DNA of 64,000 nucleotides from Porpolomopsis calyptriformis. Taxonomy: Eukaryota > Basidiomycota > Agaricomycetes > Agaricales > Hygrophoraceae. Shown here one piece after another: positions 53,666 through 64,000 of this stretch. How positions within the stretch are numbered: position 1 is the first letter of the stretch; every line of letters begins with the position of its first letter. The translations under genes were made by a program, and so were the position numbers. Location of the stretch: NCBI GenBank assembly GCA_951640195.1, contig OX621163.1:1612001-1676000 (forward strand), given 5' to 3'. The notes beneath the pieces are model-generated. The model was given only the letters and a program-made list of their open reading frames with translations, ran no database searches and had not been told where the DNA came from.

Positions 53666-54439
53666 TTACGAACGTGATCGCACGGAATCCCACATGTTTC
53701 TGCCCTCGACATCAGACGACGGGGGTGTGAAATACTTACACCGTGAGCGAAACCCTACAAGCGGACGTGAGTGTACAGGTCACAGCAAAAAAAAGAGTGT
53801 CCTACCGTCCAAAGATCTCTGCCGAACAATTTTCTCGACCTCGAGCTCGTTGTGAATTTGGTTACGCTGCAGTTGCGTCGCTTCGAACGTCAGGAAAAAA
53901 GGGAAACAAGTTTATGGGCATTACCTTCACTTCAGCAGCAAATAGCTCTGCCTGTGTTCTCCGTCGACTGCGCGGGTCATCTTCGTTCTCTCTATGCTTC
54001 CGTTTCTCTTCTACAGACTGATCAACAACCGTCACGCAGTAATCCACAATTTCTATGCGACGCTTCCAGTTTTCTAGATTGTGCACAAGTCAGTAGCTGA
54101 GTATACGCGAAGTTGAACACATGCCGACAAGCTCTTGCCAGAGGTAGAAACAAGCCTTATCCTGTATGTTCCCCTTGCCTGTCGCGCCAAGTCTATCCCG
54201 GTCACGGAACTGAGCATTAGTACGATTGAGTCGCATAATGATAGTGTCATCCAGTCTTCGATACTCTTTCAAAAGATCTGCATGTAACTTGTTAGAAGCC
54301 GGTGCATGGGATGCAACATTTCGAGACCTTTGAAAAGTGAGAGATCTTCGCATGTCGAGGATGATACGCGAACGACTTGGGGTGTTAGCGAAGGAGCCTG
54401 CACAGCCAAACTGCCTAACAGTGGTTGTTTTGTTGGCAT
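53666..54439 (-). CDS. MIX23 / caffeine-induced death protein 2 family
   Basis: Small helical protein of the mitochondrial intermembrane space family (MIX23, CCDC58, Cid2). Five exons; the first is 54328-54439 (MPTKQPLLGSLAVQ), then 54125-54277, one ending at 54073, and two more. Signature: STCEDLSLFKDLLKEYRRLDD, IIMRLNRTNAQFRDRDRLG, DKACFYLWQELV, ENWKRRIEIVDYCVTVVDQS, VKRNQIHNELEVEKIVRQRSLD and FRSRCKYFTPP. The intron 54074-54124 begins GCATGT; no GT donor in the vicinity keeps frame into ENWKRR. A CX13C-type Cys pair in the centre, expected for MIX23 import, is only partly visible here (DKAC, VDYC). Confidence 0.85.
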
Positions 54440-54873
54440 TTTGTGAGAGCAAGAACTACACTGATCATGTTTACCCCGCTTTACATTTGAATGCTGGTCA
54501 TGTATCTTAACAGCATGAAAATCACTTTGTAGGAGATAAACATTGAAAGGATCTGAAATGTTAAACCCAAAGGACAAAGTAGACACTGACCATGCAAGAG
54601 CTCTTCCAATATGTAAGCCAGATGAACTTGAGATGTTGGCAAAAGTGTACTCACTGTGCTTGGAGGAAAGTGTCTGAGCATTTGTTGAAGACAAGTAAGC
54701 TTGATTCAGAGCACAGGCCTCGTGAAGATGCCTGCGCCAGCTGGACATGAACTGCAGTCCTTGTCCGAGGGGGGAAGGGTTTTTCTTATTACATGCTTTG
54801 AACCGGGCAAGACGATGGCTAGCAACTTGCTGGTTAAAGCAGATGTGATATACTACACGTCTGCGGCATAGTT
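54440..54873. other. Intergenic region
   Basis: 434 bases between the MIX23 start and the stop of the next minus-strand gene. An unrecognised minus-strand frame reads through it into MIX23 from 54877 but has no family resemblance before MPTKQP. Confidence 0.45.
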
Positions 54874-55698
54874 TCACTTCAGCAGGCTTTGGGATGGGTA
54901 CCCATGATTTTCCTTCTTGACTTCGTACAAGGCAGAGTATATAGTATGAACATCACTGCAAACCAGTATCATCAGTGATTTGTCGCGAGACCTACGTAAA
55001 TCTCACCAATTTAGTGTCCTGAGCGGGTGAGTGTTTCGAAAGAGCTAAACTCCAATCCTCGTCCATATGCGAACTTGCCAGCATGTCGTCCCGTTGACAC
55101 GGTGCCTCATTGGAGAACCACAAAGCGCCGGCGGGTAGTGATCGCGTCTCGAGTAACTGCCGTTTCGATCGTCGGAGAGGTTTGACTGGTCTCTCCCTCC
55201 GACTCGCGTCAGATGTTGCCTGATCTTCATCACAATCCATATGCGGATCGCCGTCAAACGCGGGGTCTATGTCCATCTCGGAACGTGTCCGCTTCAGTGA
55301 GGGGGTGGCCGGAGAGGTTCCAGAGGGCCATGTGGAATAGACATCACGAATCGTGTCGATCGCGGAGCAAAATATCGGCGTCTCAGAAGTGGTCGCTTTT
55401 GCAGGGGAGGAGTGAGGGGCTGGTGGCACGGAATAGATGTGGCGATTTGTCGCGTATCCTTCATTCACATCTAGCGAGAGAGGGCGTTGACTAAAGCCAT
55501 CGGTCGATTTCCTGACTTACGCTTTCTGACATGAGATCCAACATTTCGAAGACGAGCACTTAGCTCTGGAGCAAGTCTGATTGAATCCGTCAGACAGCGT
55601 TGGTTTGATATCCCGAGAACTTACCCATCGTTTCTACAATTCAGTTCCGTGATGGAGCGGTACGCCTGTTCTGTCAACGGACGTTTGGTGGAAGGCAT
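54874..55698 (-). CDS. Disordered nuclear-type protein, possibly Dif1/Spd1-like RNR inhibitor family
   Basis: Four exons: start MPSTKRPLTEQAYRSITEL at 55698, then LAPELSARLRNVGSHVRKHVNEGYAT, then a long disordered exon, and a last exon reached by a 40-base intron (GTAGGT...GCAG) giving VRFT/DVHTIYSALYEVKK and stop at 54874. The short motif RLRNVGSHVRKHVNEGY resembles the basic glycine-tyrosine motif of ribonucleotide-reductase inhibitors Spd1 and Dif1 (PF08591), which control RNR localisation; the match is by eye and weak. The middle is rich in Ser, Pro and Asp, with LKRTRSEMDIDPAFDGD and a basic KPLRRSKRQ that could be a nuclear localisation signal. It may instead be an unrelated protein. 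Confidence 0.5.
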
Positions 55699-55928
55699 CT
55701 TGAGTACACGACGCCAAACAACGACGGTGGTTGGATCCCATGATGCTGAGCATCCGCCTCTTTCACCAACGACCTTGACGACGAGCTAAATCTATGGGGA
55801 TTCCTCCCCGAAAGCTAAAAAGAGAGTAAACTGAGCATCACAATCTCAACTTGGTCCTCGACCACAACACCACGCGCGGCTAGCGTGAGGCTTGGACGTT
55901 CCTCAGCCGAGCTTTCGTTCTTGCATGC

Positions 55929-58900
55929 ATGGCTTGGCCCTATGTTCTTTACTATGTACTCTTAATCTCCTTTCTCAACAGCCATCATGCCCAAATAATC
56001 TCGACATCAACACCTCTCCCGCCCCTCCAATGGCTCAATATCTCCCGTTTACTCACTGGCCCCGCACCCCCTCCTTTAAAGGACCCAACGATGGCTTATG
56101 ACGACACGACACGATCTTTGGTTATCTTTGGTGGTGAATCCGAAGGTGGTTTTGTTCAATCCCAGACATACCTGTGAGCCATCACTTCCGTTCTTTCAAC
56201 CACCTCGTCCTTACACCAATAGCCTTAATCTGAATACTCTTGCATGGTCTGTTCCGTCCCCCCCTATCACTCTCATGGCCACCCCAGCGGCTAGAAGCGC
56301 CGCATTGGGCGGTGATGATTTCGCTGCCAGCAAGTACGTACATCCCCTTCTTCCCTTGTCCAATCTGAGTTTTTTCTCAAGTCGCAATGGCTTTGTCATT
56401 ATCGGAGGTAAGGGATCCAACGGACAGCCACTATCCGATGTTTGGGTACGTGATGTTCTCTTCAACCATCCCCATCCTGAATCCGCTCCCTTCCTTCCGT
56501 CCTTGCCCAATTTCGTTCCTCAAGGAATATGATTTCACCAATCAATTTTGGAGTGAAGTAATGCTCTCACCCGGTGGGCCTTCCCCTCGCTGGGGCGCCT
56601 CCGGAGGGATCGATATTCGTACACCCCCCGTCCAAGATCCCGCCATACCAGGTCCAAACAACACCATTTATCTCGCAGGTGGTTTCGACGGGACTACCGC
56701 AAGTCCTCTTTCTGACATTTGGACATTGACACTCTCTGGTACTTTATCATCGAACATGCCCAACACTGCAGAGGGAAGCTGGGCAAATATCTCTTTCGGT
56801 CACCTTCCCCCAAAAATAGGCCAAGCAAGTGCGATGCTACGTAACCAAATTGTCACAGCCGGCGGATGCAACACAACAGATCTCTCCGGCGATTCCTGTG
56901 CCCAACAAGATTCGTACATCATCGACACTCAGACTCGAGTGCCCAAATCGCCCCTCCCTTGTCCCGCACCCCGCCTGAGCGCATCTCTCGTCCCAAATCT
57001 CAATACCTTTTCGTCCAGTTTTTCCTCACAAGTTTTTCTCCTTCTCGGAACCTTCAACACATCTCTGTGGCAAGATGACGGCGGCCTTGAGAACGGTGAA
57101 GTGGTGCGTGCCAGAGAATTTGATGGTTACTTACTGACCGTATATCCACAGGCCGTGCTAGATACGAATACCGGTTCCTGGAGCCGAGTTCTGCCTTCGG
57201 GAGATCCAGGCGCGGGCGCCCATCCCATTTTCCCTACCCCTCGTAAAGGAGCTGCCGCCTTTGCATACAGTCAGGCACTAGTAGGCCTCTCTCGCTCCTC
57301 GGCTTCTGATACCATCATCTTCGGTGGTCAGGACACATCAGGAAATTACCTTTCGGAAGTGTGGCTACTAAGGGCGTACAATGGCACTATCACCAAATCT
57401 AACGCTACATGGTCCGGGTTCGGTGATGGCAGACTCCAGACAGGAATCGATGCAAACGGCGCTGGGGTGACCATCCAATACTTATCCACCTGTGCCACTG
57501 CCGTTACTTCATCCCCATCAACCCCCGGCCAACCCTCGCCAACACCACCTTCGTCAGTAACCCCTTTGTCCAAGCCATTCCTGTTTGACACATCGCTATC
57601 TCACAAACTGCTGTCTCCGCTGTCTCTTGCTCTTCTCCTCCCGGCCATCATTGCTTTTCGTCTCTCATCACCATCATACAATCCCGAACACCCCACCCAG
57701 CGTGAGCTTACCCTAGCCAATGCAGCGGCAGCAATCATTATCATTGTTGCTTATGGTGTTGGTATAGCTGGACTAGTCACTTCTTTCACGACTATCACTT
57801 CTTTCGAAACAGTTTCCAAGCGTTCCTCTGATTCGCCAGCCTCAGATAAAACCCTCCCGACTCTACATGGAAAGGCTGGCCTTGCTCTTTTTGTTGGACT
57901 TTATGCATCCATCCCATTATTACTACTCTCTACATGTCTTTATCGTCCTCTCCAGTTTCCTCAGAATGAAAACGACCAAAAGGCGGCGGAGCTGAGACCT
58001 CGCACGAACTCAACACCTACCATCGAGATTTTGTCTTCCAGCCCTGGACATGTCCAGAGTCTCGCGCAGAGCACCGAAGAGCCCTCACGACCCTCCTCCC
58101 CTCGCTCTCGGCTGCCTTCTTGGGGACCGACCGGTTTCTGGCGCCGAAGCCATGACGGGCGAATGTCTAGTGATAGCGATTCGATTCCAGACGCTCCCGC
58201 CACTCAAGGTTTCGAGGTACTCAACCGTGCATCTCGGACTCGCACCACTACTGGAAACAGTACGACCTGGTTAACCGTGCCGATGGCAGAAGCACAGAAC
58301 TCAGCACCCCTTCCCATTTCATCCGCAAGTTTGCGGAACGTCGATTGGCTTCGGCGACGGCGGATCTTGAATGAAGTTGTGAGTGGTTGATGAGAGTATA
58401 TAGCCCCACTGCTGACACTTTCCACGTAGGGTGAACTGGATTATACTCTAACCCAGGCTCATCGTTCTCAAAATCCCCAAACTCTCACCAGAGTAACCTC
58501 TCTTACGACTCCAGTGACGCTAACATTGACGCATCCCAAAATGCCCCCTTGGTTCGAGATAGCCGTGCGCATCACCTTCCATGCGCTGCTATTAGCATCC
58601 TGCGTCCTGACCCTGGTCGCTTTGTGGTCACGGGCACTGCGGTCCTTGTTCGCAATCTTTCTAGTATGGACTCTTTGTTTTTATCTCTCCATTCTCGTTT
58701 TTGCATGGCGCCGCGTGCCGCACAAATCCATCATCACGATCATAATAACCAGACTCCGCGCGCCTATCACCAGCCCGTTACCCTCCAATGTTCAACCTCT
58801 TGCGGCACCTGAAGACAGCGGCGTTCCATTTCCGACGATGTATACTGGTCCATATGTTCATCAGCCTCCATATCGCGCAGCCCTATTTACCACGCAAGAT

Positions 58901-59068
58901 GATGCTTTGCTAGCCGGAACCCGAAGTATCGAAACAGAGGATAATGACGACGACGACGACGAAGATGAGGATACTAGGCAGCGCAGGATTGAGGATGAAA
59001 TGGGTAGGCGGGATGTTTCTATTGTCACTGTTCCCAAGCGCAAACTTTGCATTGCTAACCCGTCATAA
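55929..59068 (+). CDS. Kelch-repeat membrane protein with five C-terminal helices
   Basis: Seven segments: 55929-56173, 56223-56333, 56382-56445, 56525-57103, 57152-58378, 58430-59068, 954 residues. A signal peptide (VLYYVLLISFLNS) is followed by a galactose-oxidase/kelch beta-propeller: LVIFGGESEGGF, FVIIGGKGSNGQPLSDVW, YLAGGFDGTTASPLSDIWTL, DTIIFGGQDTSGNYLSEVW, each with the GG and W of kelch blades. Then five hydrophobic helices in two groups (LALLLPAIIAFRL, AAAAIIIIVAYGVGIAGLV, LALFVGLYASIPLLLLSTCLY; later ITFHALLLASCVLTLVALW and LFAIFLVWTLCFYLSILVFAW). The tail has an acidic run (NDDDDDEDEDT). Extracellular sensor propeller with membrane anchor is inferred; no substrate can be named. Confidence 0.8.
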
Positions 59069-59320
59069 TGTTTGTTTGGACATATTCTTTTTTCACTTTT
59101 CCTATCCCTATCTCTGTTGGCTTTTGTTGCACCTCACACATTGTATGTCATTGCATCCAATAATATAATCTCGTTCAAGCTGTACCAACATACAGGGTTT
59201 TTCCAATGCGGATCTACAACTGCAATGCGAGGATTGAAAATGTGATAGGGGGCACAATGCTATTGTGCGAAAGCAATCAAACAAGAAAGACCAAGGAGAC
59301 AGACAGCAAAGCTCACGAGC

Positions 59321-62315
59321 TTACGGTTTACCTTCCACAACTACGTCTCTTCGCCACCTGTCAACACGACCGAACTTAGCTTCGTCATGCAAAGGGGGCG
59401 GAGAGGGCATTGGTATTGGTGGCGGCATTATTAACGAGGCTGGGGCCATGCGTTGCGCGAAAAATCTAGGATCCATCAGGCCAGGAGGCGCGCCAAAGAA
59501 CATGCTGTTATGCAGTTGGGCCTGCATCATCATCTGCTGGTGCTGAGCCATCATTTGATATTGAGTTCGGCGCTGCTGCTCTGGGTGGAGTGCGAGAGGT
59601 TTATCATCGTCTTGGTCTTGGTGGGGTACAAAGTCAAGCATCTGTGAAGGCGATGGAGCCATTGATGCGCGAAGACCGAGTGGCTGGTCGTCGTCGTCAC
59701 CAGGTATTTCAAGTTTGGAGTGCTGAGAATTGTTGGATTTGGTCGAAGGAAGGCTTCGTTTCGCCTTCTGGATCAAGATGGAGAGAGGCTTTTCTTCATC
59801 TGAGCCACCACTAGAAGCCGTTCGTCCTGTGACTCGTTGCATGGCTCGTTCTACCGTGAGAGACAGGGGAAGATCCTCTTCACTATCCTCATCTTCCATC
59901 TGAGAACGTGCAGTTGCCTTTGGATATCGTGGGCCGGTGCCAGTCGTGCGCCGAGGACCATTATTTTCCTCGTCGGAAGATCCGGCTAACCAATGCTCAG
60001 CTTCGATGTCTCTAAGGTGATGGTCACCGGGCTGAGGGATTTCGTCGCTTTCGTCGCTTTCGCCACTCTGGTCATCGCCAACGGAAGGTGGCCGCCTTGG
60101 TGTTGTAGCTTTCTGTATGGAGGGCAAGACGGGAGGTTCCAATGACACTCTAGCCCGGTCAACAACTGGCTCTGTACGAGACAAATCTTGTGCCTGTTCG
60201 GGGGTATTATCTTTCGAGTTTCTCTGTCCTTTCTTCCTGCCTTTCCCTTTTTTGGTTTGTTTCGACTCTTCTTGTTTCTGCATCTCATCCGCTTCAAGTC
60301 TCTCTCTGGCTTCAATCTCTCGTAATTTGGCCATCTCGCGTTCCCAGATTGTGTCCACGCCAAAAATAGAGCGAGCATTAACTACTCGGGTGTCAGGAGC
60401 CTGGCTTGTCGCGACTGGCTGCTCGCCACCATCGAAATTAAGAAGGGGCTTGAGGCTAAGGGTATTTTTTCGACCCAGAGCTTGTTGGAAGCCCTGTGAC
60501 CCAGACGAGTTCATGTGCTGCGACATAGGCCTAGCATGGAGAGTAGCAGGATCAATGAGCGTGCCGGAACGGTGAGCTCGTGCCATCATCGATGCTCGTT
60601 CATCGCCCGTAAACACCCTACAAAAGGTTACTAATCTGGAGCAGTCGAAAGAGAATAGAAACCATACCGTTGCTTGCCACGCATTTGAGCTTTCCGGTTC
60701 TCGAGGTCATCGATAAGACTCTTCCCAAAAAGTTTACCAGCAGGCCGACCTGGCTTGCCTGGCTCCTCTTCGACTACGGGGTCTGGTTCTGGTAGTTCTT
60801 CAATGGGGGACTCAGGCCGAATTTGCTCCCCATCTTCGGTAGCACGAGGGATAAGGCGGTCAAGGTCACTGTAAGCAACATCTCTTTCACCACCAACCAC
60901 TAGAGTGTTCCGGAATGTCAACTGGGATAATGTGAGACTCATTCGAGGATTGGGAGTGAATGAATTGGATGCAATTGGTACTGCGAGGGGAGGCGTCGGT
61001 TCAGTCGCAGCACCGGCAGCAGACCTTCTACGAGCAGTACGAGCGCCAGGCGGTAAAGGGGGACCATCTACGGATGACCGGAACCCATCCCGGCTTATAA
61101 CATGCGGAGGTGGGGGAGGTGAAGGAGAATCTGTGACAGGCTGTAAAGGGCTGGGCATGACAAGAACCTTGGGCCGCATTAACTCTAGAGTAGAGTAAGG
61201 GCGTCCCTGAGTAAATGGCATTTGCCCAGTTATAACAGAGCCACCATCATAATCCAAGGGCGCCCGTGACCCAAGAGATGCGCTGGACATGGTACGCGTC
61301 CGGGCCATGATGTCAAACTTGGAGGCACGCGATGAAGGCCGTAAGTTCTCTTCACCTGTGGCCATCGTTGCATTTGAACTTATGCGTGCGTGGTTTGACT
61401 TTGGGTCAAAACGAGATGCACGTCGGGGGGAGGGGGGATTGATTGAAAAAGGATTATGGTTTTCATCATTGCGGAGCCCCCAGGTGGAAGAGGAATATGC
61501 GGTCTCATGTGGTCGAAGTGTAGGATCGAGGTCTGAATACCGTCGTCTCGGTAGCAACACGTTCTCATCCGGGGGTGGGGACGCTGAACGGGGAGAAACG
61601 GTAGGGAAGGGGATGGAATGTAAGGGAGGGGCGATGGGCAATTGCTCTATGAGGCCGTGAACCGACGCAGGGCGTTGGCGGTATGTATATTGTGCATCTG
61701 TGTGGGCGAGTTGAGGTGGAGAACCTGTGGGTCCAGAGGACTGCGCATCCAAGAAAGCACCACCAGCCCCGAAACTGGTGTTATAGCCTAGGCTCATGGA
61801 CCTTGTGCCGGGTGTCCGGCGCTGCGGGATTCCTGTTTCTGTATCCGGTCGACGACGTAAGGATGGTACAGTGTGAGGATTAGGGAAAGCCTCCAGTTTT
61901 GCTTTTTTCTTTGAGCTGCTCGATCCCTTTTCTTTGGGTATGAATGAGTCGAGACCCCATGACGCGAGATCAACTTCCAACTCCTCTTCATCGTCGTCAT
62001 GGCCATCCACGGTTTCGTCCACACCAAATGGATTGCGTAGAGCGTCGATCGAGCTTCTTGATCTCCTCGACTCCCGGCGACCTAAACTAGATGGCTCACT
62101 AGGAATTGATACCCCTAAATAGTCTGTTTTGCGACGGCCATTGATCCTGCGTAGATGAGCAAATATAGCGCTCTCGTGTGCAGACCTTTGAGGTGCGTCG
62201 GGATTAGTAGGGTCGTTGTCATATTCTACTGAATCATCAGATTGCTAAACGTCAGTGACACGTCGAGCATACCGAGCAACGCTGCTGCCAACTGAAGACG
62301 AGAAAAAGCGGCCAT
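59321..62315 (-). CDS. Large low-complexity protein of unknown function
   Basis: Three exons (62273-62315, 60668-62228, 59321-60617) give 966 residues. No catalytic domain, membrane segment or signal peptide is seen. The sequence is Ser/Pro/Arg-rich with acidic clusters (GHDDDEEELEVDL, DEDSEEDLPLSL) and repeated short blocks: DDKPLALH, DEEKPLSIL and DDQPLGLR share a D-(K/Q)-P-L core. There is a Lys/Arg/Gln region (KQTKKGKGRKKGQRN) and a short coiled-coil candidate (REMAKLREIEARERLEADEMQ). Proline-rich stretches (SPSPPPPPHV, MPPPIPMPSPPP) may bind SH3 or profilin. Possible cytoskeletal or signalling scaffold; no function is claimed. Both introns splice cleanly. Confidence 0.7.
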
Positions 62316-62440
62316 TGTGTGTTGAAGCCAGACTTTCCTTCAGTGGTGGATACTGATTAAAGTAACACTGAGACTGGTTCCACTTCACATAAAATTCTAA
62401 AGTGTGATAACATCGACAAATATCTCAGACTTTCTATTCC

Positions 62441-64000
62441 CTAAAGCTCGTCATGCTCAGGACGATCCGGACTGGTGTTCTTGTCAACCTATCACATCGA
62501 ACCAGAGTCAGACAACGAAAAGGTAGATGAAATTGTCACCAACGTTTTCATTTCCGGTCATTTGCAAATTAATCGGGATTTCTCTCCTTCCGCTCTCCGG
62601 CAATGTGGGATCAACTGGTGGAGCAGGTTTCACAGTCGTATCAGTGGGGGCCGTCTCGGACACGCCTAGGGACCGCCTGAGGACTCGGTCAACCCGAGAA
62701 AAGAATCTGAGCACGACAAAATTCAGCCAGATTTCTCAACCCTCGGTAGACTCGTTACCGGTTTGAGTCGGGCACCTCAAAACCCGACCGTACGAGAGCA
62801 CTATCAATGAGGATGGAGGCAACCTCCCTTAACTCTTCTTCTGCGTCCAAATCTCTTCCTTCCTCCTCCGTAGGAAGCTGTGTCACCCTACGAAGAAGAC
62901 CTTCAATAAGGGGTGAACGAGGGTTGATTTCCAGGATTTTTTGTCTTTTTGCGAATTCGTGTATAGCACCACCATCTTTGGAATTTGACGCACCTTGTGT
63001 TTCACGGATATTACTTTTAGTACCTTGGCGGTAACACAACATTCACTCACTGATCAACCTTTCAATATTAGCAGTATATCCACCAATTTCTGCCACTATC
63101 GCGCACGGGCTTGACACAAGTCTGTTGGAAATAACCACTGACATTTGTTTGGAATAAACATCAGTGTCATAAAAGGCGTTATCACACACCATTCCGAACG
63201 GTGTCGAAGGCTTCAAGTTTAAGCCAGTCCAGAAGGGGCTTGAATTTCTCGGTGAGTTCCTTCTGCTGTTCTTTCTCTTCCTCAGGAGTGGATTCTAAAG
63301 AGAGTTGTGATAACAACATGGGTGGATCAAACCTAGACACAGTCACTATCACATACCTTCATCTCCAAACTGCAAACCAGCCTTCGCTACATCTTGAAAA
63401 GTCACGCCTCTGGCGATGGAGACGTAGCATCAGGTTTATAAACGTCTCAACATTACACTTACTTCCACATCTGCACGTTTTGAATCATGATCTCATCCAA
63501 AGGTTCGTTCAGAAGAAGCACTTCGTAACCTCGGGCATGAAGCTTTTCAACAAAGACGCTCTTGGCAAGTGCATCAGCAGATTTACCCGCTTCAGCGAGG
63601 TAGAATATCTTTCGTATGAATTGGTTAAAAAATAAAGTAAAAATTTATGAGCAAGATCACACACCTGATTCTGTCCTTGTTTTTTGTTTTCGAGATACTA
63701 TTTCAAACGTCAGTTGAGTCGTGAATTATTACAACGTAAAGGCTCACACTGTCCAGAGACGTTCCATTCCTGTGATTGGTGTGAAAGCGCAACAACGCAA
63801 CCAATTTTTCACGATTTTTGTTGTCCTCGATAGAGCCAAGCTTCAGAGCTGTGCCGAATGATTTGATTAATTCAGGGTATCTCTCGCTATCATGCTCAGA
63901 AACCTTCGCAAACAGTTGAATGAGTCGCTTGAGAAGAACTTGTTTTAGTTGTTTGAGGAAAACTGTCGATTGTAGGGTCTCCCGCGAAACGTTCAAAGGC
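62441..64000 (-). CDS. ER HSP90 paralogue (GRP94/endoplasmin), 3' part
   Basis: The frame is open to the right edge, so the N-terminal ATPase domain lies outside. It begins in PLNVSRETLQ, the conserved HSP90 middle-domain entry. Middle/C-terminal blocks: YPELIKSFGTALKLGSIED, LLRFHTNHRNGTSL, GQNQIYYLAEAGKS-like strand, KLHARGYEVLLLNEPLDE and LIEGLLRRVTQLPTEEEG. The last exon (62441 to about 62485) encodes VDKNTSPDRPEHDEL, giving a C-terminal HDEL ER-retention signal reached by a 55-base intron. This C-terminus plus the 'EPLDE' variant indicate the ER form rather than cytosolic HSP90. The acidic C-terminal stretch of animal GRP94 is shorter here. Confidence 0.9.

Overview
The window is nuclear DNA of a filamentous basidiomycete, most likely an Agaricomycete. 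Nearly every gene is cut by introns of about 40-80 bases with GT...AG ends and CTGAC/CTGAT-like branch sites. The gene set is typically fungal: BFR1, a chitin deacetylase, an RFX factor, an Sps1/Kic1-type kinase, a HIS6 isomerase, a 1400-residue NACHT-WD40 receptor and MARVEL-like four-helix membrane proteins. I cannot name the genus from sequence alone. No rRNA, tRNA, CRISPR array or transposon is visible. All gene models were spliced by eye: exon phases and reading frames were made to agree, and family motifs decided the junctions.

Layout. 1-6 kb: end of a RING/LON-domain ubiquitin ligase (+), glucose-6-phosphate dehydrogenase (-), THOC5 (+), a UBC8-type E2 (-). 7-9.4 kb: two tandem MARVEL-like membrane proteins (-). 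10-13 kb: acetoacetyl-CoA synthetase (-) in 16 exons. 13-17 kb: a small unrecognised protein (+) and an RFX transcription factor (+). 17-19.4 kb: BFR1 and NHP2 (-). 19.8-24.4 kb: NACHT-WD40 NLR (-) with twelve near-identical WD repeats. 25-28.3 kb: ELG1 clamp unloader (+) with a triplicated exon. 28.4-35 kb: bHLH factor (+), GST-fold protein (-), TFIIF alpha (+). 35-40 kb: chitin deacetylase (+), Ste20-like kinase (-). 40-44.4 kb: RPL35 (-), HIS6 (-), mitochondrial PPR protein (+). 44.5-49.4 kb: membrane aspartic protease (-), mitochondrial iron alcohol dehydrogenase (+). 49.5-55.7 kb: a very compact run with OST1, MRPL22 (-), YOS1 (+), GILT, MIX23 and a possible RNR-inhibitor-like protein (-). 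55.9-64 kb: kelch membrane protein (+), a disordered protein (-), and the C-terminal half of an HDEL-tagged GRP94/HSP90 (-) that runs off the right edge.

Most genes are housekeeping and do not form one pathway. Several share the secretory pathway (OST1, YOS1, GRP94, BFR1, chitin deacetylase, aspartic protease) or the mitochondrion (MRPL22, PPR, ADHFE1, MIX23), but nothing suggests an operon-like cluster. Neighbours are tight: YOS1 and GILT converge with one base between their stop codons, and HIS6 and the PPR gene diverge with 28 bases between start codons.

The most unusual items are: (i) an ELG1 N-terminus in which an exon plus its phase-1 intron has been tandemly copied, each copy carrying a SUMO-interaction-like motif; (ii) an apparent AT-AC intron directly after the start codon of the UBC8 gene, with five GC-AG introns in other genes; (iii) 7-base and 10-base microexons in acetoacetyl-CoA synthetase; (iv) hypervariable positions inside the almost identical WD40 repeats of the NLR.
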